The translations under genes were made by a program, and so were the position numbers. This document shows, piece by piece, positions 36,664 through 54,669 of a stretch of 64,000 bases of DNA; the first letter of the stretch is position 1, and each line of letters begins with the position of its first letter. This stretch comes from Glandiceps talaboti (taxonomy: Eukaryota; Hemichordata; Enteropneusta; Spengelidae), in contig NC_135553.1 of assembly GCF_964340395.1 (NCBI RefSeq), positions 18,965,001 to 19,029,000 of the forward strand, given 5' to 3'. The notes below the pieces were generated by a model, which made no database searches, was not told the DNA's origin, and was given only the letters and a program-made list of their open reading frames with translations.

Positions 36664-39600
36664 ATGGAAATACGTTTCGATGGAAAACGGGCTCTGGTGA
36701 CTGGTGCTGGAAAAGGTAACCGTATTGAGTCAATGATTAGATTTGAAGTGTAGACTTTACCTGTCACCTCGATTACAGCATGGAGCAGAGGTGTAAGGGG
36801 AGATGGTTATAGATACACGTACGCGAGACAAGGTCGAAGTACATTGACTGGTTATAGTACTCGTTTCACCATTCTCGCAAGACAGAGCACACATTCGAAA
36901 TATGGGGGTACATTCGACGGTGCCGTAAGAGGCCTGAGGTTTACGACGTCGCCGTTTCGCTAGAACACGACCACAGTAATAATATATCGTATCATAATGC
37001 CACAGACTGACATTTACTAGAAACGACATTCTTTATCACCCTGTACACTTGCTTTGTTATATTCAGTTGCAAAAAGTTCCTACAGTAACTTTAAAATTCT
37101 CTAACTTAAGAGTTGGTGGATAGAAGTACAACTACAGGCACTTGAATCAATGTGTATGATTTAAAAAAAAATATGTATGGTACACATTGATTCGAGTGCC
37201 TGTGAGTACAACAAGCATTAAAATCACAGGTTGATATCTATTCATCCTTATCATTGCAATGATATGACGTATCATACTGTGTTAATGGGATACAAAACTT
37301 GGGAAATCGGGAAGGTTATTATTTTCGGGCGCATTTCAAGTAAAACACCGATGCCAATCTCGATAAACACATTCCTCGGCTATTTCCATGCCCGAGTTTG
37401 CTACACCTTTACATGTAAAGTATACAACTCGGGAGTATATATGTTGACAGTCAATGTGTTTGCTCAAAACAGGTCATATTTCGTCATTGACCTGGCATAC
37501 AAATAAAGACAACAGTAATTTCCCATTGCTATGACCTTCAAAATATGGTTTGTACAACAGATCGTGGAAACAGTAAACAGGAAACCATGCGCATTGGATT
37601 TTTTTACATTCGTCATATAATTGGAAACATGAATGTAAAACATACAATCTTCATGGATTCCAGGCCATGGAAACAGATAAACGAATCTCAAATACCCTAT
37701 AATAATAATACACCTCTTTTAATGCCGGCAAGGTGTAGAAAACCGCAATGGTCTCTGCAATAGTACCTGTTATGGAGATAAACATTTCCTTGTCCGTCTA
37801 ACGTTGCTGCTGAGTGGGAGAGAAGCTATGTACGAGCTATGTACGAGCTATAGATGAACGACAGTTACTTCTCGTCACAGATTCACCTCAGTCAGTAGAT
37901 CTAGACATGATACGAAATTACATAATGTCAGTATATCTTACATGATTGCTGCAGTCGCAGCTTTACTTGTAGTGTGCACGTGTCCGATATTTAATTTACA
38001 ATATTCATATTAATGGCCAGAATATATAAACTATAGTAGCCCAGAAACTTTGCTATCCTGTTTAACACTGTCGTTTGCTTGAAAATGCCAGGATGTCGAT
38101 ATTCCATTTCCAAATACCCAAATCTCTGGCACAACAAGATGCTCTTTCCCAAAAGTCAACGTCAGACTGAGAGAAATTTAAACCATACATCTTTCAGGTA
38201 TAGGTCGCGAGTTGGTAAAACATCTTGTGAAATGTGGTGCTGAAACGTATGCTTTAAGTCGAACCCAGTCAGATTTAGACAGTCTAAAACAAGAGGTTAG
38301 TGTTTGACCTTTCATTACAACACGTAAACATAGGTATAGTGTATGTATGTAAGTATGTATGTATGTATGTATGTATGTATGTATGTATGTAGGTAGGTAG
38401 GTATGTAGGTAGGTATATGTCTCTTTGTTCATATTGTTCAGAATTTCAAACACTCTGAATGCATACGGAAACTTACTAAAAAATTGTATCAAGTAAAATG
38501 GGTATAGTTAGTGTATGTATGTATTATGTATGTATGTATGTATGTATGTATGTATGTATGTAGGTAGGTAGGTACATGTAGGTAGGTAGGTAGGTAGGTA
38601 GGTAGGTGGGTAGGTTTATGTATCTTTGGTCATATTGTTCAGAATTTCAAACACTCTGAAAATTACTAAAAAATTACAAATATGCAACACCTAATCTATT
38701 TTGGTGGGTGTTTCTTAGCAATTGTGATACATTTTTCATCATAATCTTCAGGTTTTGGTTACGCTTTCAAAACTTACACTTTATAAAATGAAAATACTGC
38801 GAAACAATACATAATTGTTATCAAAGGTTTTTCAAATCATGTTGTATTTTCATCAGCAAAATATCAAACAAGTATAACAAAACACAAACCTAAAATAGAT
38901 CAGAAGGTGTTTTGTTTATATTTATTGACAGGTACCTGGAATTCACACAGTAACAGTTGATTTGTGTGACTGGGATGCAACACAGATATCAGTTGAATCT
39001 ATTGGACCCATTGATCTACTCGTTAACAATGCTGCTGTTGCTAGTCACCAACCATTTCTGGAAGTGAGGAGAGACGATTTCGAAAAGTATGACATCTTTC
39101 CAATATCAGTACCTGATTTTTAGATATTTTGTTTTATCATATACCAGTTCACCTTTAGGGACAATCGCACAAGCTCAACAAGCGAACTTGGTTAATTTAG
39201 TGTGGGGAGGGGGGATCTGTCGTCAATGCGATTGCTGAACTTCATTTTCGCACTTCTAACCAAGTTTCGAAAACTTTCACGCCTTCAGTAATAAAAGATT
39301 CTGTATTTAGTACCGAGCTGTTGAAAAAGTGATAAAAATTTGGAACTTTATGTTTACCATCATGTTTTTACATTGCATCAATCGCAGTGGTACCGGTGTG
39401 ACCGCTACAATTTCATCATGGTTTACATCAAACATGTGAATCGCACTTCTGAATGTTCGTTTGGGGGGGAGGGGGTTCGTTTATTAAATAAGCTTGTGTG
39501 ACATTGCGCGATCGTCCCTTACACAACTACCGGACCGGTAATATATACAACTAAAAAAATCAATCGTCATGTCTTTATCAAAGAAGAGTTTAGTACATAT

Positions 39601-42239
39601 TAATTATGTGTTTATTATTAAGAAGGCTAAGTGATGATGTATGCAACGCGTTTGACCCAATGATTCTTTTGTGTTTCTCTCAAATAGAACAATAACTACG
39701 AATTTAAGATCATACATCCAAGTAGGGCAGGTAAGCTAATCATGTACTATCTGAATAGTTTTACAACCCCTTTGTCTGTTTTGTACCTGTGGCAGAACTC
39801 GAAGTGAAGTCTTCGAATGGGTGGTCATATGTGTGTTTATGTTAAAATTCGATGCAGAAAAAAGAAACTGTGCATGTAAGACTAATATGGCACATAGGCT
39901 GCTATATAAATAACTAAGGGACTGGGCAGAAATTACAGGGGGCAGTGTTTTTCAAAAGACCGAGGCATGAAAAATATAGACTCCCTTAAATCGTTGCACA
40001 AAAATCCTGACCCACCCCTCAACCATTCATGAGCAAAAGTGCCCCCCCCCCCTCCTCGACAAATTCTAATGAGTTCACAAATACAATTCAACACACTAAT
40101 ATTCCTGAAATTGCGTCTTCATATAAAACATATAGTACTGTCATAGTACTACACACACACTTTAGTTTTGAGTTCATAAAAGATTTTTTTAATTGATTTG
40201 ACTACCAACACATTATTGCATACAAATCAGTGACCTACCCCTATATGCATGCACAAAAATCAGTGACCCCCTCCCCCAAATCCCTCGCACAAAACACCGC
40301 CCCCCTCCCATAATTTCTGTCCAGTCCCTAAGGGAAACAACTTCCATAGTTGAATTTTGCCCACACCTACTTCAGACTTGTACATCTTCCACTAACCCAT
40401 AGCGAGTAAACTATTTGTATTGATGACCAATAACATGCAATTCATATTACACAAATAAATTCTGCATATCAATCATGCTCAGCATGTTATTTGCGATTTT
40501 GTACACTTAATCTCCGAAAAATAGACCAAATCTGTGCCATATAATTTGTAATAATTTGTAATTCACACTTCCACTTTGTACTAGATAGCTGCTCGCACCA
40601 TGGTATCCAGGGCCACGGGGGGAGCTATAGTCAATGTGTCAAGTCTGGGTTCCCTTTTAGGGTTTACAAATACGACAACTTACGGTCAGTATATGCAAAT
40701 TATTTAGTGACTTAACCACCGCGATTTCTATCATTGCTATGGGGTTTGATTTTCATGTGCATTTTAACATTTGAAAAATTCATAGTATTTAACAATAAGT
40801 TGTGACAGTGTTTGTATTCGCGATACTTCATTGTTGTTTATTTTCGAGATGAGCCGAAATGTATGTAATGTAAATGTCACGTATTAATGTAATGTAATCC
40901 TGTGATAGGTAATGTAATGCGATGTAATATGTAATGTAATGTGATGTAATACAATGCAGTGTAATGTATTGTAACGTAAGGTCATTCGATGTAATGTAAT
41001 TTAATACGATGTAATATAGTGCAGTGTAATGTAGTGTAATGTAATGTAATGTAATGTAATGCAAGGCTAGGTACTGTAATGTAATGTAATGTAATGTAAT
41101 GTAATGTAATGTAATGTAATGTAATGTAATGACTTTATAGTGTTGATGTAACATGGTCGATTATGTGTGCAGATCCAGCATCAGAAAAATATCAAATTCC
41201 ATCACGTTACAGTTGTAGACAATTGCAATTGAGAACAGTCTCATCATAATGTTTCAAATACTTTGATTTAAAACTACAGTTCTCTAGTATTAGATAAAAA
41301 TAGAAATATTAATACCAGTTGATAAAATTAATAGAATACGTTGTGCCTTATGTTTGTCCAAAAGACACTAGTTCATTCAGTAGCTTGTGTATTTTGTTAT
41401 TCAACACAGCTGCTGCTAAAGCTGGCATTGACTCCATTACAAGGACTATGGCATTGGAACTAGGCCCTCATAAGGTAAATATGATATTTGAAGAAATACA
41501 AATGTATAAATATGAAATTGTTTTCTCTAATATATTAGTACTCGCTGTGACCAAATACTAAGAATTTTTGAACTCGACGTTTTACACGTATTTGTTCACG
41601 AAAGCTTAAGCTATTCAGTTACCGAACAGAATTAGAACATTGCTCTGGAAAATCGGCGGTATAGAAATATGACCGACCGACCGACCGACCGAACGAACGA
41701 ACGATCGATCGATTGACGTACATCAACACATCGACATATTGAGTTGACTAAAAGAGTGCATGGCATCTGACAAATGTATCAATGTAATTATTTCCTTTCA
41801 TATTTCAGGTTCGTGTAAATGCTGTTAATCCAACGGTTGTACTTATGACAGCCATGGCAAATGATTTCTTGTCACACCCCGAAAGCAGTCAACCATTGCT
41901 AAGTAGAACTCCACTACAGAAATTTGCAGGTTAGTTTAACCATAGACTCTGGACTAAATCTAGAAAAGTGTAGAAATGACATATTTGAATATTTAGATTA
42001 AGTCGAGTGTCAACATGCAATACGTTTTGCAATGTTCTAAAGATACAAGTACGACCAAGGGATAAATAGATTTTACCGTGTAAAGTGACACTGCACTGCG
42101 ACATCTAACGGTGGTCTTTGATATTTCAGAAATTGAAGATGTGGTTAACTCGATAATCTACCTGTTGAGTGACAAGGCTGCCATGATCACTGGTAGCTGC
42201 CTGCCTATCGAAGGAGGATTCATGGCAGCTGGCGTATGA
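36664..42239 (+). CDS. Gene 3: DCXR-like short-chain dehydrogenase/reductase, 247 aa
   Basis: Exons: 36664-36715, 38198-38295, 38932-39086, 39688-39730, 40585-40684, 41410-41474, 41809-41929 and 42130-42239 (744 nt). Exon 7 has one codon more than its paralogues. Motifs: TGAGKGIG (13-20), SRT (38-40), NNAA (82-85, as in mammalian DCXR), Asn107, Ser136, Tyr149 and Lys153 (YAAAK). The catalytic tetrad is intact. The loop after VNPTVV reads LMTAMANDFLSHPE, so the tryptophan of the WSDP motif in genes 1 and 2 is missing. The C-terminal IDGG motif is IEGG. An NADPH-dependent carbonyl reductase is expected, with a substrate pocket different from genes 1 and 2. Intron content links it to genes 4 and 5. 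Confidence 0.92.
37135..37202. repeat. Hairpin element, 22-bp arms with one mismatch
   Basis: Arms 37135-37156 and 37181-37202 contain AGGCACTTGAATCAATGTG and its complement, around an A-rich loop. It lies in intron 1 of gene 3. Confidence 0.8.
38335..38620. repeat. (TATG)n and (TAGG)n microsatellites, duplicated
   Basis: Two arrays in intron 2 of gene 3 are separated by a duplicated stretch containing CATATTGTTCAGAATTTCAA. Single arrays occupy the same place in genes 4 and 5. Confidence 0.9.
39158..39519. mobile_element. MITE, TTA target duplication, intron 3 of gene 3
   Basis: The ends are GGGACAATCGCAC and its inverse GCGATCGTCCC, flanked by TTA (39155-39157 and 39520-39522). The 3-bp TTA duplication would fit PIF/Harbinger-type transposition. 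The same insertion lies in intron 3 of genes 4 and 5. Confidence 0.8.
40855..41132. repeat. (AATGT)n pentanucleotide repeat, intron 5 of gene 3
   Basis: A long degenerate AATGT array. Paralogous arrays lie at 48838-48955 and 60600-60838. The Thr/Leu/His/Tyr frames over it are artefacts. Confidence 0.9.
41672..41716. repeat. (GACC)n(GAAC)n(GATC)n microsatellite, intron 6 of gene 3
   Basis: This corresponds in position to the GAGT/GATT array of gene 4 and the GATT/GACT array of gene 5. Confidence 0.85.
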
Positions 42240-42348
42240 TGATTACGGGATAAGCTAATTGAGTGCACACCTTCCTACTAATACTCTATATATCAAAACG
42301 ATGTTGTAAACAATGTTACTGATTAAAAGATATATTGTATACAGTAAG

Positions 42349-42793
42349 GACCGAGATCAATAGTTCAATGTAGGATTAAAAAAATGAATTCTTTTACTTT
42401 TTTTTTTGGGGGGGGGGGAGTTTGAGCCATATTAGTTCACATCTCATTCAACAAAACCAATTTTCACTTTAATGTATCTCTTTTGTACGCCTAAATGCAG
42501 ATATTTCTAAAAAGAAATGTCTTCAAATTGAGAAATAGAATAACTTTTACTTTAACAGTAAATGTATGGCACTACAATAAAGTAAAGTGTCAATAAAAGA
42601 ACTACAAATCTACCTCACTACATACTGGCTTTGTATTCATAGCACTACATATTGATTTGAATTGATTGTGCTGTCTGAAACTATTTTCAATTTTGGCCAA
42701 TTTAGTTGGAAGGGAGTGGGGTTGGGGTCTGAGGCCTAACTAAAACAATTTAGATTTTTATCCTACATTGAACTATTAATCTCGACCCTTACA
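42349..42793. mobile_element. MITE with about 35-bp terminal inverted repeats, 3' flank of gene 3
   Basis: The left end contains AATAGTTCAATGTAGGAT. The right end contains ATCCTACATTGAACTATT followed by AATCTCGACCCTTAC. The body has a G-rich tract and no coding frame. Related, eroded sequence follows genes 4 (50280-50660) and 5 (62060-62410). A related end lies near 21900-21940 and another at 22675-22720 near gene 2 exon 1. Confidence 0.85.
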
Positions 42794-43439
42794 AATGATC
42801 CATTGTACTTTTTTTCCCGAAACAATAAAGTCAACTTGGTTCAATCTCTGTTTGGATTAGATTCAAGAATTATTTTGAGGGTAACTGCATGGTGGTATAA
42901 TCATAAAAAATACATTTGGACCAATTCATTTTCGTGGCAGATAAACGATATGATTCTCAATAAGTAGTGATGATAACTATCTCAATACTACATATTTTAT
43001 TGTGATATTGTTTGCGTTTTTTACATTTACCCAAAATGGGTGTGTTTTAGGTGTCAGAAAACATGGGATTTTCGCTATTTCTATTCAATATTCTATGAAC
43101 TAGTGTAATTTGAGAACAAACTACACGGTCTTTATATGTTTTAGGTTTTCTAGATTCTTCAGAATTCGACAAACTTCTGTGCTCCGATCACCTAATTGTA
43201 AATGTGAGTTACTATAATATCTAAAATCTATCAATCATGTCTAGTATGGGTGCCTTTAGAAAGATGATGCAAACACCATGATGTCATAGAAGTATTTACT
43301 TCAGGGACTAAATGAATTAACAAAAGTACCACGAGCATGACATTGTACAAACATCCCCATGTGGCATCCTGAAACACCTTACTGAAATGCTATCGTACAC
43401 GAAATCCAGCCATTCAACTCTGATGTCTTGTTGCAACAC

Positions 43440-43930
43440 TGCATAAAAAAAAGCTTAGGGACGATAGTCACGAGTCTGGCAGCGAGACTAATATATTGCA
43501 GATACTCTGTAGTAATTATTTGTGGCCAATTTCTTTTAGATGATGTTTAAAGCTAATAAAGACCAAGGTAAATATATACATGCTTAATTTGTGGTGCTCA
43601 CATCACGTTTTACTGAATGGTGGCCATATTTGTAGTGAACAATCCTGATTTACTGCATAACTCAAAAACTCTATATATGGAGACTTTAATCAAGTGTCTA
43701 CCCATATATTATCAGGTTTGAACTTTCTTTTGAGACTTTGACCTTGACCTCCAGGGTCAATTATAAAAATTCAGCCATTTGCTGCATTATCACAGACACT
43801 CTGTAGTTGCCACAATTTCATTTTAATCATGTCTCCTTTCACTCCCATAGAAGTAAGTATTCGAAGGGACTGTGTCTTCTATGAAGACTTGTCTTTCTGG
43901 CAGATATGACTAACATTGGGAAAAGATATT
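43440..43930. repeat. Dispersed repeat shared with 51180-51760
   Basis: Shared blocks are TAATTATTTGTGGCCAATTTC, TACATGCTT and TTTACTGAATGG. No coding frame is seen. It lies between genes 3 and 4, as the related copy lies between gene 4 and the exon 1 copies of gene 5. Confidence 0.6.
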
Positions 43931-43944
43931 TCATATTACACTTT

Positions 43945-43947
<3 letters not shown>

Positions 43948-44015
<68 letters not shown>

Positions 44016-44044
44016 AAGATATTTCATATTACACTTTGAGATAT

Positions 44045-44133
<89 letters not shown>
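43948..44133. repeat. (TA)n microsatellite, duplicated with flank
   Basis: Two TA runs are each preceded by the same GATATTTCATATTACACTTT segment, so flank and repeat were duplicated together. A TA run in the same relation to gene 6 lies at 62524-62607. Confidence 0.95.
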
Positions 44134-44135
<2 letters not shown>

Positions 44136-44715
44136 TTCATTTAAAAAGTTCCCAATTTTAGAACTTAGCAGCACCTACCATACATTTTCTTCAGAATGAT
44201 ATAGGGAATGATGATTATAACAAAGACACTTGTAGTGTCATAAATACTTTGCCAATGGAGTAACTCTTTGATATTGAAGTTAATGGTCTCAGTATGATAT
44301 ACACATATAGGGTTACAGTCGTCCTGTATTTTCTAATGATATTTTGTCATCATAGTTTGTCGGCATTATTCACGATAGTCAATCCTGTATTGTAACTCCT
44401 TTATTGATTTCAAATCAAATGTATTGATTCATCTCTACAAAATAGATACCGTTGTATTTCCGTTATTTAAAAAGAAACCCCTCTTTTTTGCAAAGGTATT
44501 TGAAATTTTTATGATACTTCTTATTGCTCAGGAATGTTCTTTTAGTGTGGCAAGTTTCACCAGACGTACAAGCCTCAGTACGCTGCAACTACTTCCTGAA
44601 CAACTTACATAATAATTGTCAAACGTTGTGTATCTCTTGCCTGACATCATATTCTAGCCGCTGCGGTAGAGTTTACGTGAAACGATGGGTAAATGTTTTG
44701 CAGTGACGTAAAGCA

Positions 44716-45126
44716 ACTGATTTTAAAATTGTGCTTATCAAATCTATTCTACATCTTGATTTAACACATATAATACCTAGCAAAGAACCACAAGTGTGAA
44801 GTTAATATACTATTACATATGATTGGCATCAAAGGTAACCCTTAAAATGCCCAAAGTATTTTCAGATGTGACCCCCCCCCCCACACACACACACACACAC
44901 CACCGAGGCATATCATTACATGTTATTTCAAAAGAGCTGACATGGAGGTCAGATGGTTTGCGATGACCCCAGGGTCGATGACGTACGAACAAAAAGGTTG
45001 CTGCTTCCACAAGGTTGTTTATAGCCAGGGATTGTGTTGGCGGATTTCTGTTTATGCCGAAGTTCACCTATACTACATCATACCAGTGTAAAGGTTGGCA
45101 TTTGTGTTCTCGGACAAACTAAGAAC
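44716..45126 (+). promoter_or_regulatory. Conserved upstream module of gene 4
   Basis: This block of about 410 bp is repeated before exon 1B and exon 1C of gene 5 and before gene 6. The core about 75-115 bp before the ATG reads GGTTGTTTATAGCCAG (TATA-like TTTATA), then GATTGT.TTGGCGGATTTCT (inverted CCAAT-like TTGG). Conservation of the core among copies supports a promoter; the start site is inferred. Confidence 0.55.
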
Positions 45127-50201
<5,075 letters not shown>

Positions 50202-51278
50202 TGATTACGGGATAAGCTAATTGAGTGCACACCTTCCTACTAATGTTCTATATCAAAACGATATAGTAAACAATGTTACCGATTAAAATATATATATTGT
50301 ACACGGTAATTCCTTTAATTTTGAGGTGGGCGTGGCGGAGGGGAGTTTGAACCATTTTATTTCAGATTTCATTCTACAAAATCGATTTTTGTTTTAATGC
50401 AGCTCATTATCCCTAAATGGAAATATTTGTTTCAAAATGTCAAATTCAGAAATGGAAGAATTTTCAATTTTCACTACAATAGTCAATGCATGAAGTAAAG
50501 TGTCAATAAAAGAACGATTTTTTTTGCTCACTACATATTGGCTTTGTGTTCATAGCTCTACATATTGATTTGTATTGTTTGTGCTGTCTGAAACATTTTT
50601 CAATTTTCACCAGTTTAGTTAGAAGGAGTTGGGGGTCGGAGTTTCTGAGGCCTCACTAACAAACTCTACAATTTCCATGTGGTAATTTGATTGTTGTTGG
50701 GATCAACTCTTCCATATGTAAGGTACAAACCTCTGACAGAATATTCCTTGTCTAACATGATGCATTGATGTACCCTGTTGTAGAATATGACTGAGAATGG
50801 TTCATGGTCATTGCTAAGTCTAGTAGAACACCCATGGTTTTCATAGGTCATGTAGGGTCCGTCGTATGAATACCGTGTTGTCTTTTAGTCCCGTAGTATG
50901 ACCTCAGTTGGAGCTGGGCATTGGGCGTTGCTGAATAAAGCTGAGAGGTGATGAGTACCTCTGAGCGCCGCCCAGTTGTACTCTGGATCTTAGAATAGAA
51001 ATAGCATCCAACCACATAGGCCCATTTACTTGCAGAATAAACAGATAACAAATGAGATTTATTCATGTATATTCAGCTTAAGGAGGGGCTTGTAAAAAAT
51101 AACCACCAATAAATTAACTGACTGCACGAATGACAATGTCAAACCATTCATCAAACTCAGCTAATATTACTTTGCTCTTATTGTTACTAAAGTACAACAT
51201 CATATATAATAATACGTTTTAACAGATTTCTCGCCTTTAATCCCCCGAAGGGTGAACTAAAACAGTTGTCTCTGTCTG

Positions 51279-51309
<31 letters not shown>

Positions 51310-51883
51310 GAAATATACACAAGCAGTACTTTTGGTTCTCAAATCACTTTTACTGAATGGCAGCCACATTCGTAGTAAAAAGCACATGTAAATGTATTTC
51401 TGCATAACTCAACTTTTAATACATAAAAACTCCATTCAAGTGTCTAACCCCGTATAATCACATGAAAGTTTTCTTGTGACACATCGATCTTTGACCTTCA
51501 GGGTAGACTAGTAAAAGTAGCCATTTCTTGAATATTGCAGACACTCTGTAGCAATTATTTGTGGCCAATTTCTTTGAGATCATGTTTAAAGTTAATAAAA
51601 TACCAATATATACATGCTTTATTTTTGGAATGTTGGTCATATTTCTAGTGGATAATAATGATTTACTGAATAAAAAAATTATTACATAGAGACTTTATTC
51701 AAATCCAGCCAATTCATTCATTATCACAAACACTTTGCAGTATTCATTTCTTTCACTCACAGTAAGTATGCGAGTTGCTGTGTCTGTTGTGTTGGCGGAT
51801 TTCTGTTTCATATGGTGAAGTTCATCTATACTACATCAATAAATGTAAAGGTTGGCATTTGTGTTCATGGACAAAGTAAGAAC
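50202..51883. other. 3' flank of gene 4 and spacer before exon 1 copies
   Basis: It includes eroded MITE sequence (50280-50660) homologous to the element after gene 3, an AATAAA at about 50506, a (CCAT)n run near 51279-51310, and the dispersed repeat shared with 43440-43930. No gene is seen. The frame at 51405-51187 crosses the CCAT run. Confidence 0.5.
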
Positions 51884-51935
51884 ATGGAAATAACATTCGA
51901 CAGAAAGAAGGCTTTAGTAACAGGCGCCAGAAAGG
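51884..51935 (+). pseudogene. Exon 1A: degenerate extra copy of DCXR-like exon 1
   Basis: The ATG, the length of 52 bp and the GTAGGT donor are kept. The glycine motif TGAGKG, however, reads TGARKG, and two other residues differ (Arg4 to Thr, Gly7 to Arg). The glycine loop binds the NADPH phosphates, so a protein starting here should bind cofactor poorly. The upstream promoter core is cut off just before GTGTTGGCGG. No matching exon 2 follows before exon 1B. This copy lacks the MITE and shows the empty GAAAGGGT site. Confidence 0.75.
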
Positions 51936-52320
51936 GTAGGTGAAATGCACTAACATGGGGATGGACACAGTGTACAGTTTACGGGTTAAAACGCCATTGT
52001 AATTTGTATTACAATGTTTTTCCCAAAAGCGAGTCAAAGCAATTAAATGAAGTTGGTAGAATCTTAGAGTTTAATACATACTCTATTCCCATGTTAAATA
52101 CGTACCTAAAATTGCAGTCAATATATATACTGAAAGTTATCCTGTCTACAACTTTCACTGGCTGCTGACCCTGGATTTTGTTTGAATTTCAACAGATTAT
52201 ACCTTGTGTAGTAGTATGCATACTGTTGCTGTTTATATCATTAACTAAATACAGAGCTAACATGCTGTAAGTAATGCTTGTGTGTTATCTTTAGGGAGCC
52301 TTCATTATTTACAGGGGAGG

Positions 52321-52416
52321 GCCAGAGGAAATCCCCCCCGTGACCCTCCCCTTTGTCCCATTCTGTAGGCCAGAGGAAATCCCCCCCGTGACCCTCCCCT
52401 TTGTCCCATTCTGTAG
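52321..52416. repeat. 48-bp tandem duplication inside a G/C-rich element
   Basis: Two identical 48-bp units begin GCCAGAGGAAATCCCC and end TTCTGTAG. They lie in an element starting GGGAGCCTTCATTATTTACAG, an end also seen inverted at about 54530-54556 and in weaker form near 35459. Confidence 0.85.
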
Positions 52417-52814
52417 GCATGACTCTCCCCATGACAATCGCATATACTGAACGTTAATCAATCTTCCCATCATATGTATACATACAAATTAAATGATTTT
52501 GACTCTGTATTAGAACGTAATCACTGGTTATTATTTATGACAGTATGAGATTCATATCATGTTACAGAAATAATTTATGTTTATTGTTCTATTTAATGAT
52601 ATTTATTTGTTTATTGTTTATGCAGAGTTTAATTTTGCAACAAAGAGGGGGAATGCCAATGTGCAATACAGATTTCAAAGGCTATACATATATTTCTTCA
52701 ATAAAAGAGTAATAAACTTGGCACCGGTTACTAACTGTTAATTATATGTAGATATTTTCACAGACAATGTGAGTGATCGGATGAGATCAGGTGAATCAAA
52801 ATATCACATGATGC

Positions 52815-53234
52815 AACTGATTTTAAAAGTGTGCTTATCAAATCTATTTTACACCCTGATTGAATAAAAATCATACCAAGTACCGCAAAATGTGCAGGTT
52901 AATATACTAGTACAGGATTCGCATGAAAGGTAACCCTTAAAATGCCCGATATATATTCAGAGGGGCCAACAGCTGATGTGATACCCCACCACTGGGGTAC
53001 ATCATACATCGGTTTTCCAAAAATGCGGTCATGTTCTTTTCAAGAGTTGATATTTAGGTTACATCGTTTCCGATAGCCCTGGGGCGATGTCATCAGAACA
53101 AAACGTTTGCCGTTCCCACAAGGTTGTTTATAGCCAGTGATTGTATTGGCGGATTTCTATTCATGCCGAAGTTCACTACACTACAGCATACCATTGTAAA
53201 TGTTGGCATTTGTGTTCTCTGACAAAGTAAGAAC
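52815..53234 (+). promoter_or_regulatory. Conserved upstream module of exon 1B
   Basis: It is a copy of the module before gene 4, with GGTTGTTTATAGCCAG and TTGTATTGGCGGATTTCT intact at about 53121-53158. Confidence 0.5.
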
Positions 53235-53286
53235 ATGGAAATAAGATTCGACGGAAAGAAGGCTTTAGTAACAGGCGCCGGAAAGG
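53235..53286 (+). CDS. Exon 1B: intact alternative first exon before gene 5
   Basis: It encodes the first 17 residues plus one base, identical in protein to exon 1C (55092-55143), with a GTTAGT donor. It lies 1857 bp upstream of exon 1C. Either could splice to exon 2 of gene 5 at 56512, since both end in the same phase. Alternatively it is the remainder of a gene copy whose body was deleted. Confidence 0.6.
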
Positions 53287-53288
53287 GT

Positions 53289-53596
53289 TAGTCCAGTTCT
53301 TATACAGTATTCTTACAATTTAAACCTCCTCGCACAGTATAGTTAATCATATAAAAAAATTCTAACCAGTAACACAGTCCCTTATAAAGTTAACGTTTAT
53401 TGGGGCAGGTATATAATGTCCAAATATGGTATATTTGTCACTCCTACTTATATCACTACTATTATATATGCTACTTATACACTGTTCACATTACTATAAC
53501 AGTTGGGGTTCACTGATTGGATGAACACCATTTTGTGCTGATTGAGGGACTTTGAACAGACGTGCTTAGTTAGAAACCATGTTGGTATCCAGGCTA
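53289..53596. mobile_element. hAT-like MITE at the exon 1B donor
   Basis: GAAAGGGT flanks it at 53281-53288 and 53597-53604. The left end is TAGTCCAG and the right end CCAGGCTA (inverse TAGCCTGG). 308 bp, with no frame of note. Confidence 0.8.
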
Positions 53597-54669
53597 GAAA
53601 GGGTAGGTGTAATGTACCAACATATGGGGATGGATATAGTGTACAGTTTACTGGTTAAAACGCCATTGTATTATTGAACCTATGACCCCGTCACTGTCAG
53701 AAACCATGCGTCAATGCCCAGGAACAGCACCTAACAGAAGTAAACAAATTTTATCAATTAAAACGCGAATATATACATTGATCTTCAAACAAGAAATCGA
53801 CAAATGAGAATGTTTGTGTTCAGTTGAAACTTTTGTTTGACAGTTTTATGATATCAATCGGAAATTTGCAGAGGATTTATCGCATGTTGAGACATCAGAG
53901 CCAAGTCTGAATATCAGTCTCGATGTAATTAATTATTTCAAAAACACTTTTGGATTTTAGCATAAGATGTAGTAGTCTTGCTGCTAGACGTTCGGGTTTT
54001 CTGCTTGCCCGAACTGGGATGTTCCATCGTCGATAGCGATGTTGGGTTGTGTCATATTGTATCGGAACAAAACCCGAGGTCTAAAGATGTAACTGAACGT
54101 TCATGTCAGAGTGATTTATTGTTGACGAGAGGGGGGCAGACAGAATTATCGTTTAAGTTACTAGTATAGCGGACCGTGAAACCATGATTTTTGTATCAAT
54201 TACTTTCAACTGTATAATTGAATTCTATGTCGGAAATTTCAGGCCTTTTCGGCAAAAGTCTGATAAATCGACCCAATTATTTGATATACATATATTTATA
54301 TTGAGATATGACTGTGACATTATAACTGATTGATATTATTGACACCATCCAGTGTTTACATTATATACTGGGTTGTTGGTTTGAATATCGAGTTTTCGGT
54401 GACCTAAAGGTCAAACTACTCCCCTCTGCCCTCTTTACTATATGTGGTCGCGTTTTGAACGCGTCTATGTTGATTACATTGGCCGAGACTGTAAGATACG
54501 TCGTCCCGTTCCGCCCTCATCGCCCCCCCCCCTGTCGTAAATAATGACGGCTCCCTAAATGAGTGATAAACTTGGCTAGTTACCAACTGTTAATTTATAC
54601 GTAGATATTTTAACAACAACGTTCACAGACAATGTGACTGATCAGATGAATCAAAATGTCACATGATGC

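Noticed and set aside
52241-52432. Repeated Trp-Asp-Lys-Gly-Glu frame on the minus strand
   Set aside because: It is created by the 48-bp tandem duplication in a repeat element.
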